Shown: positions 59,234 to 64,000 of the stretch, piece by piece
Layout: the number at the start of each line of letters is the position of its first letter
Numbering within the stretch: the first letter of the stretch is position 1
From: Oscillospiraceae bacterium
GTDB lineage: Bacteria > Bacillota > Clostridia > Oscillospirales > Oscillospiraceae
Assembly (NCBI GenBank): GCA_021768185.1
Contig: JAETNP010000007.1
Coordinates: forward strand, 16,533 to 80,532
Direction: 5' to 3'
DNA: 64,000 bases
Program-made: the position numbers and the translations under genes
Notes under the pieces: model-generated
Databases searched by the model: none
Seen by the model: only the letters and a program-made list of their open reading frames with translations
Told to the model about the DNA's origin: nothing

Positions 59234-60088
59234 ATGGAAAGCAACGCGATTGAGATCCGGGGTCTCTGCAAGCACTACAAAGGGTTTTCCTTGAACGATC
59301 TGAATCTTGATCTGCCCTATGGCTGTGTCCTAGGGCTGGTAGGCGAGAACGGAGCCGGCAAGAGCACCACCATCCGCCTCATTATGGACGCTCTGGAGCG
59401 GGACGGCGGGACCATCTCCGTGCTGGGGGAGGACAACAGGAGCAAGGAATTTCTGGACTTGAAGGAGGATATCGGCGTAGTGCTGGACGAGACCTTCGTG
59501 CCGGAGGTCATAAGCGCCAAGCAGCTGGGGAAGGTCATGGCGGGGACCTACAAGAACTGGGACCAGTCCGCCTACGACGGCTGGGTGAAGCGTTTCGAGC
59601 TGCCCCCGGACAAGAAATTCAAGGACTACTCCCGGGGCATGACCATGAAGCTGGGCATTGCGGCGGCGCTGAGCCACCACCCCAGGCTGCTGCTTCTGGA
59701 CGAGGCCACCGGCGGCCTGGACCCCATGGTCCGTGAGGAGCTGCTGGAGGTGTTCGCGGACTTTGCTGCCGAGGACGGCCACGCGGTGCTGCTGAGCAGT
59801 CACATTGTCAGCGACCTGGAGCGCATCTGCGACTACATCGCCTTCCTTCACAAGGGAAAGCTGGTCCTGTGCGAAGAGAAAGACGTGCTTTTAGATAAGT
59901 ACGGCATCCTGAAATGCTCGAAGGAGCAGCTGTCCAACATCCCGGAGGAGGCCATCCACGGCAAGCGGATAGGGACCTACGGCGTAGAGGCCCTGGTAGA
60001 GCGTGAGTTCATGCCCCGGGACGCGGTAGTGGACCGGGCAAGCCTGGAGGATATCATCCTGTATATGGTGAAAGGAGAACAGAAATGA
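59234..60088 (+). CDS. ABC transporter ATP-binding protein (YtrB-like)
   Basis: A 284-residue ATPase: Walker A GLVGENGAGKSTTIRLI, signature KDYSRGMTMKLGIAAAL, Walker B LLLLDEATGGLDP, H-loop LLSSHIVSDLE. The final ~80 residues form a family-typical extension. It follows the GntR gene by 5 bases and overlaps the next permease by 4. Confidence 0.93.
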   Translation: MESNAIEIRGLCKHYKGFSLNDLNLDLPYGCVLGLVGENGAGKSTTIRLIMDALERDGGTISVLGEDNRSKEFLDLKEDIGVVLDETFVPEVISAKQLGKVMAGTYKNWDQSAYDGWVKRFELPPDKKFKDYSRGMTMKLGIAAALSHHPRLLLLDEATGGLDPMVREELLEVFADFAAEDGHAVLLSSHIVSDLERICDYIAFLHKGKLVLCEEKDVLLDKYGILKCSKEQLSNIPEEAIHGKRIGTYGVEALVEREFMPRDAVVDRASLEDIILYMVKGEQK

Positions 60089-60717
60089 TCGGACTTCTGA
60101 AGAAGGACTTATATGTGGCGGACAAATCCGGACGGCTGCTGCTGGTGCTGGCCCTGGTGTTCAGCATGGTGCCCTCGCTGGGAGCCTTCGGCAGTACCTA
60201 CGCCATGATGATGGCGGTAATGATGCCGCTGAGCTCTATCGCCTACGATGAACGGTGCAAGTGGGACCGGTATGCGGCCATGCTGCCCTACCGGACGGGC
60301 CAGCTTGTGTGGAGCAAATATCTGCTGAGCTATCTCTATACCCTGCTGGGCGGCGGCATCATTGTGCTCGGGGCGTTCCTGCGGGGTGTGACCACGGGGG
60401 CGGCGGACTGGAAGGAGACGGCGGAAATGAGCGTCATGCTGGCCGTCGTCATGCTGTTCATCACCGCGCTGGGCCTGCCGATGCTGTACCGGTTCGGATC
60501 TGAAAAGGGGCGGCTTGCGATGATTCTCTGTATGGGCGTTGGCGTTGGCGCGGCCATGGGGCTGATGGGCATTTTCGGAGAGCTTCCGAAGCTGCCGGAG
60601 ATCCCCCTGCCGGTGCTGGCCGCCGGGATCGCCGTTCTGGCAGCGGGGGCCACCTATGCGTCCTTCCGCCTGAGCGTCCATTTCTACAGGAAGCGCCAGA
60701 ACGGGGCGTATGACTGA
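60085..60717 (+). CDS. ABC-2 type permease 1 of the GntR operon
   Basis: A 210-residue membrane protein with six hydrophobic segments. It opens MIGLLKKDLYVADKSGRLLL and has DERCKWDRYAAMLPYRTGQL, a motif shared with the next gene, and a basic C-terminus (YRKRQNG). It is of the ABC-2/YtrC-D type and is the partner of the adjacent ATPase. Substrate unknown. Confidence 0.88.
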   Translation: MIGLLKKDLYVADKSGRLLLVLALVFSMVPSLGAFGSTYAMMMAVMMPLSSIAYDERCKWDRYAAMLPYRTGQLVWSKYLLSYLYTLLGGGIIVLGAFLRGVTTGAADWKETAEMSVMLAVVMLFITALGLPMLYRFGSEKGRLAMILCMGVGVGAAMGLMGIFGELPKLPEIPLPVLAAGIAVLAAGATYASFRLSVHFYRKRQNGAYD

Positions 60718-60748
60718 CAGATCAAAATGGGAATAGGAGGCGGACGCC

Positions 60749-61390
60749 ATGCTGGCGATGCTGCGGAAGGACTTGTATGTCATGGGAAAATATACGATAG
60801 TGCTCGTCATCACTTGGGTGGTGGCAGCGGGGGTATTGATCTGGCTTCCCAAGACAGACGCCAGTTTTCTCTATTACCTTATGCCTGCTATGAGCACCAC
60901 TATCGCGCTGAACGCCGTCAGCGCCGACCACGAGTGCCGCTGGGATCGCTTCGCGGCCATGACGCCCCTCCGGCCCTGGCAGCTGGTACTGGAAAAATAT
61001 CTGTTCACTTACGGCACATTGGCTTTGCTGGGAGGCTTGAGTTTCCTTGCGGCATGGGCAGCCGCCTCGGGTGAGAACAACTCCAGTACATGGGCGGCCA
61101 TTGTGCTCGTGCTGCTGCTTATTGCTACGTCCCTGCCCCTGGTCTACCGCTTCGGACGGCAGAAAGGCGGGATGATCCTGATGATCTTCTGGGGCCTTGT
61201 GGCGGCATTGATCCTGGGGGCAGCACATTGGAACTACGGGCTGATCGAAACTGCTTTCGGCTGGGTGGAAGAGGTTCCCGCCCCGGCCCTGGCGGCAGGG
61301 ACCACCGTGTTTCTGCTCGCGGCAAACGTCTGGTCTTTCTATCTCTCTGTCCGCTTCTATGCCCGCCGCCAGCGGGGTTGGTATGACTGA
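60749..61390 (+). CDS. ABC-2 type permease 2 of the GntR operon
   Basis: A 213-residue paralogue of the preceding permease (MLAMLRKDLYVMGKYTI, HECRWDRFAAMTPLRPWQLV, similar six-segment plan, C-terminal ARRQRGWYD). The two are probably a heterodimeric channel. It has AGGAGG upstream and ends the operon about 250 bases before the second MATE gene. Confidence 0.88.
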   Translation: MLAMLRKDLYVMGKYTIVLVITWVVAAGVLIWLPKTDASFLYYLMPAMSTTIALNAVSADHECRWDRFAAMTPLRPWQLVLEKYLFTYGTLALLGGLSFLAAWAAASGENNSSTWAAIVLVLLLIATSLPLVYRFGRQKGGMILMIFWGLVAALILGAAHWNYGLIETAFGWVEEVPAPALAAGTTVFLLAANVWSFYLSVRFYARRQRGWYD

Positions 61391-61474
61391 CATATTCTCT
61401 TAGGTAGAAGTACAAGCAAAACGGCAGAATTTTCTCATCTTTTTGGTCAAACCGCAAAACCTTTTCAACATGTA

Positions 61475-61503
61475 TTGACATAAAAATAACAATATGCTAC
61501 CAT
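61475..61503 (+). promoter_or_regulatory. Promoter of the second MATE gene
   Basis: TTGACA (61475-61480), 17-base spacer ending TGC, TACCAT (61498-61503). The predicted start lies at the foot of the leader hairpin. Confidence 0.6.
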
Positions 61504-61509
61504 ACAAAA

Positions 61510-61559
61510 GTACCGCTTGTGAGCCGTCGCTGTGACAGGCCGATAAGCGGTGCTTTTTT
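61510..61559 (+). promoter_or_regulatory. Structured 5' leader with terminator before the second MATE gene
   Basis: A 9-bp stem GTACCGCTT/AAGCGGTGC (one G-U) encloses a second stem GCCGTC/GAC-A-GGC with internal loops GTGA and CGAT, and ends in a run of six T. A further GCCGG/CCGGC hairpin follows before the ribosome site. The location at the very 5' end, terminator included, suggests a small ligand-responsive element such as the guanidine-IV (mepA-type) riboswitch known before MATE genes; this identity is a guess. Confidence 0.4.
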
Positions 61560-61637
61560 GGTCAAAACGCCGCCGGGTCAAGCTCCGGCAGCGAAGCAGA
61601 GCAAGGGAAGCGGGACCCTGGAAAGGAACGGCGACAA

Positions 61638-62996
61638 ATGGAAGAGAAAGAGATCAGACCCCAGGAAAACAAAATGGGCGTCCTGCCCGTCAACAAACTT
61701 CTGGTATCCATATCGGTACCCATCATGCTCAGTATGCTGGTTCAGGCTTTGTACAACGTGGTAGACAGCATTTTTGTCTCCCGGGTCAGCGAGAACGCGC
61801 TGAACGCGGTAAGCCTGGCCTTCCCGGTGCAGAACCTGATGATCGCGGTGGCTACCGGCACCGGCGTGGGGATCAACGCCCTCCTCAGCAAGAGCCTGGG
61901 TGAGAAGCGTTTTGAGCGGGCCAACCTGACGGCCTCCAACGGCGTGTTTCTGGGCATATGCAGCGCGGCGGTGTTCGCGGTGCTGGGCGCGCTGTTCTCC
62001 CGCACCTTTTTCCTGGTCCAGACGGACGTGGCGGAGATTGTGGAGGGCGGCACGGCGTATATCCGTATCTGTACGGTCTGCTCCTTCGGCATATTCACCG
62101 CCATCAGCATTGAGCGCCTGCTCCAGGCCACCGGCAAGACCATCTACAGCATGATCACCCAGATGGTGGGCGCGGTCATCAACATCATTTTCGACCCCAT
62201 CTTCATCTTCGTATTTGACATGGGGGTTGCCGGCGCGGCCTGGGCCACGGTCCTGGGCCAGGTAGTGGGCGCGGCGCTGGGTGTCTACTACAACGCGAAA
62301 AAGAACACGGAGATCACCCTGAGCTTCAAAGGCTTCCGACCCAATGGCTATATTATCCGGCGCATCTACTCCGTGGGCGTTCCCTCCATCATCATGGCCT
62401 CCATTGGCTCGGTGATGACTTTCGGCATGAACAAGATCCTCATCGGCTTCACCACTACGGCCACCGCAGTGTTTGGCGTGTACTTCAAGCTTCAGAGCTT
62501 TGTCTTCATGCCTGTGTTCGGCATGAACAACGGTCTGGTGCCCATCGTAGCCTACAACTTCGGCGCCCGGAAGCCCGACCGGATGGTCAAGGCTGTCAAG
62601 CTGGGCGTCATCTACGCCACTGCCATCATGGCTGTTGGACTAGCCATTTTCCAACTGATTCCCCACATACTTCTGGGCTTTTTCGACGCTTCGGACTATA
62701 TGCTGGAGATTGGCGTTCCCGCCCTGCGGATCATCAGTTTCCATTTTATCCTGGCGGGCTTCGGGATTGTCTCCTCGTCCTTTTTCCAGGCCTTGGGCCA
62801 TGGGGTGCTGAGCCTCATCATCTCTCTGGTGCGGCAGCTTATTGTACTGCTGCCTGCGGCGTGGCTGCTGAGCCTCTCGGGGCAGCTGGGACTGGTCTGG
62901 TGGGCTTTTCCCATCGCAGAGATATTCTCCGTAATGCTGAGCATCCTGTTTTTAGTCTATGCTTACCGAAAAGAAATCAAGCCCATGCTGGCATAA
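61638..62996 (+). CDS. MATE family efflux transporter 2 (MepA-like)
   Basis: A 452-residue MATE exporter, nearer the MepA branch than the first: NKLLVSISVPIMLSMLVQAL, YNVVDSIFVSRVSENALNAV, GVGINALLSKSLGEKR, IFDPIFIFVFDMGVAGAAWA and MPVFGMNNGLVPIVAYNFGA. Twelve membrane segments. AGGAACGG precedes the ATG. It has its own promoter and a structured leader, so it is probably regulated separately from the GntR-ABC operon. Predicted to export cationic drugs or guanidine-like compounds. Confidence 0.92.
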   Translation: MEEKEIRPQENKMGVLPVNKLLVSISVPIMLSMLVQALYNVVDSIFVSRVSENALNAVSLAFPVQNLMIAVATGTGVGINALLSKSLGEKRFERANLTASNGVFLGICSAAVFAVLGALFSRTFFLVQTDVAEIVEGGTAYIRICTVCSFGIFTAISIERLLQATGKTIYSMITQMVGAVINIIFDPIFIFVFDMGVAGAAWATVLGQVVGAALGVYYNAKKNTEITLSFKGFRPNGYIIRRIYSVGVPSIIMASIGSVMTFGMNKILIGFTTTATAVFGVYFKLQSFVFMPVFGMNNGLVPIVAYNFGARKPDRMVKAVKLGVIYATAIMAVGLAIFQLIPHILLGFFDASDYMLEIGVPALRIISFHFILAGFGIVSSSFFQALGHGVLSLIISLVRQLIVLLPAAWLLSLSGQLGLVWWAFPIAEIFSVMLSILFLVYAYRKEIKPMLA

Positions 62997-63000
62997 AGAA

Positions 63001-63039
63001 ACCGTCCGCCGGTCCCTTCATTGGGGACCGGCGGACGGT
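63001..63039. terminator. Bidirectional terminator between MATE 2 and iscU
   Basis: ACCGTCCGCCGGTCCC pairs with GGGACCGGCGGACGGT (16 bp, perfect) with T/A runs on either side, between convergent genes. Confidence 0.92.
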
Positions 63040-63047
63040 TTTGTGCG

Positions 63048-63506
63048 TTATTCTTCCTCATGCCCATGGTCGTGATCGTGTCCGCAGCAGCCTTCTTCGC
63101 AGCCGTCGCAGGGATGCTCGTAGGGGACGCCCTTGCGCTTGTAATAATCTGCGATAGCGGCCTTCACCGCCTGCTCGGCCAGAACGGAGCAGTGGATCTT
63201 CACCGCCGGCAGGCCGTCCAGGGATTCAACCACAGCCTGATTGGTGAGTTTCAGCGCCTCGCTGAGGGGCTTGCCCTTGATCATATCGGTGGCGATAGAG
63301 CTGGTGGCGATGGCGGAGGCGCAGCCGAAGGTCTGGAACTTAACGTCTTCGATAATCTCATCGTCGGTGATTTTCAAATACATGCGCATGATGTCGCCGC
63401 ACTTAGCGTTGCCGACCTCGCCGACGCCGTTGGCGTCGTCCAGAACGCCCACGTTGTGGGGGTGGGCAAAGTGCTCCATTACTTTTTCGCTGTATTCCAT
63501 TGCCAT
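63048..63506 (-). CDS. iscU: Iron-sulfur cluster scaffold protein IscU/NifU-like
   Basis: A 152-residue scaffold with the three cluster Cys in KCGD (C36), FGCASAIA (C62) and KIHCSVLAE (C106), and the typical start EYSEKVMEHFAHPHNVG. The last ~22 residues (HPCDGCEEGCCGHDHDHGHEEE, split here as HPCDGCEEGCC and GHDHDHGH) add a Cys/His-rich tail beyond the usual end, probably a metal-binding extension. The ATG at 63506 has GGAAA upstream. The cysteine desulfurase partner would lie upstream, beyond repeat E or off the window. Confidence 0.93.
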   Translation of the reverse strand: MAMEYSEKVMEHFAHPHNVGVLDDANGVGEVGNAKCGDIMRMYLKITDDEIIEDVKFQTFGCASAIATSSIATDMIKGKPLSEALKLTNQAVVESLDGLPAVKIHCSVLAEQAVKAAIADYYKRKGVPYEHPCDGCEEGCCGHDHDHGHEEE

Positions 63507-63551
63507 GGCGGTTGTTTCCTTTCTATTTCATCGTTAAGATAAATGGTTCTC

Positions 63552-64000
63552 TGCCGCCCTGCGGGCGGCACGGTAACTGTTTCTCGTCGAAACCCCGGGG
63601 GCTTCTCGCCCCCGGACTCCGCGCCTACTTTTTGTATGGACAAAAAGTAGGCAAAAAGCCACTTAAACCTGGCGGTTTAAGAATCCCTCATTTATTGATT
63701 AGTTTTGCGCCCAAGGCACAGTCGGTTTTGCCTAAACTGACTGCCGTCCGCTTCGTTCCCCTTCTGCTTCTATTTTAACGTGGTCATCGGTAGTCCCTAC
63801 CGTATAGCGGGGCGAACTCCCCGGGGTGAGTGACGCTGGCCTTCTCCGTTTTACCGGAGCTCCTGGCGATGGTGGCAGACTGGCTATAGAAGCGGCGCCG
63901 CAGCAAGCACTCCCGTAAGGACCCGTGGGTAGACGCAGAGGTCCGGCGCACCAACGAAGGATTGTGGGTAGAACCAAACCCGGTACGTCGGAGGGAAAAT
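63552..64000. repeat. Long modular hairpin-bounded repeat, copy E (reverse, cut by window end)
   Basis: Same orientation as copy D. Outer GCCGCCC/GGGCGGC hairpin, GGGGGC/GCCCCC, CCTACTTTTTGT/ACAAAAAGTAGG, TTAAACC/GGTTTAA, ATTAGTTTTGCGCC and most of the core up to CGTCGGAGGGAAAAT, where the window ends. It lies upstream of iscU, whose 5' region it therefore forms. No gene is supported in it. Confidence 0.88.

Noticed and set aside
8195..64000. Possibility that the long repeats are rRNA fragments, tRNA arrays or CRISPR arrays
   Set aside because: No rRNA-conserved blocks or tRNA cloverleaf were recognised, and there is no regular repeat-spacer spacing. Copies are dispersed and single.
1..64000. 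Transposase, integrase or phage genes that could move the repeats
   Set aside because: None of the 60 supported genes shows such motifs, so any mobilising enzyme must lie outside the window.

Overview
This is chromosomal DNA from a GC-rich, low-motility-type Firmicute. The best guess is a gut Clostridium-class organism of the Oscillospiraceae group (Flavonifractor/Lawsonibacter/Intestinimonas-like). This is inferred from strong AGGAGG ribosome sites, TTGACA/TATAAT promoters, the L7Ae-rpsL-rpsG-fusA-tuf order, a LivJHMGF transporter, split transketolase, YmfF/YmfH-type peptidases and a heavily GC-biased codon choice. No rRNA, tRNA, CRISPR array, phage or transposase gene was seen. Almost everything is housekeeping, with 60 supportable protein genes.

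Layout. 0-3 kb: end of a sugar-catabolism operon (ROK protein, alpha/alpha-barrel protein, TIM-barrel isomerase). 3-8 kb: glycerate 2-kinase, TGS-domain nucleoside kinase, RecQ. 8.8-13.3 kb: a leftward block of membrane protein, MreB, ComF, two small XRE regulators and rplM-rpsI. 13.5-17 kb: TtcA-like enzyme, DUF2461 protein, a Phd-type fusion protein, TatD. 17.3-23.6 kb: a glycine-riboswitch-controlled glycine cleavage operon whose first gene is a GcvT-serine hydroxymethyltransferase fusion. 23.6-27.4 kb: BlaI/M56 sensor pair with a very large ectodomain. 27.6-32.6 kb: branched-chain amino-acid ABC transporter. 32.7-34.6 kb: split transketolase. 34.6-37.7 kb: small regulator and ABC exporter. 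37.8-43 kb: str operon. 43-46.6 kb: M16 peptidase pair and lgt. 47.2-52.2 kb: tetrapyrrole cluster (cobI, precorrin-2 dehydrogenase, hemC, cobA-hemD, hemB). 52.2-54.3 kb: ECF-type transporter, coaX, DUF2284. 54.4-56.6 kb: MoxR/VWA pair. 57.2-63 kb: two MATE exporters around a GntR-ABC operon. 63-63.5 kb: IscU.

The most unusual structure is not a protein. Five long intergenic repeats (about 8.2, 14.3, 46.6, 56.7 and 63.6 kb, the last cut by the window end) share one modular plan: an outer GC hairpin, an A/T-rich hairpin, a second hairpin, a ~20-bp inverted terminal repeat and a conserved ~330-bp core, with the same modules mirrored on the other side. The hairpin stems change sequence between copies while keeping their pairing, so structure is under selection or was needed for spread. 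One copy (14.3 kb) carries its core remnant inverted relative to its ends and holds extra nested palindromes. Two ~121-bp relatives (2.9 and 6.2 kb) look like solo end modules and even supply the final valine codon and stop of the genes they follow. I could not assign the family to any named element.

Other points of interest are a strong terminator inside the gcv operon, a Phd-DUF2007-like fusion without a toxin, a structured 5' leader on the second MATE gene, and metal-binding His/Cys tails on a MoxR ATPase and on IscU. Functional calls rest on motif recognition by eye; no database search was possible.
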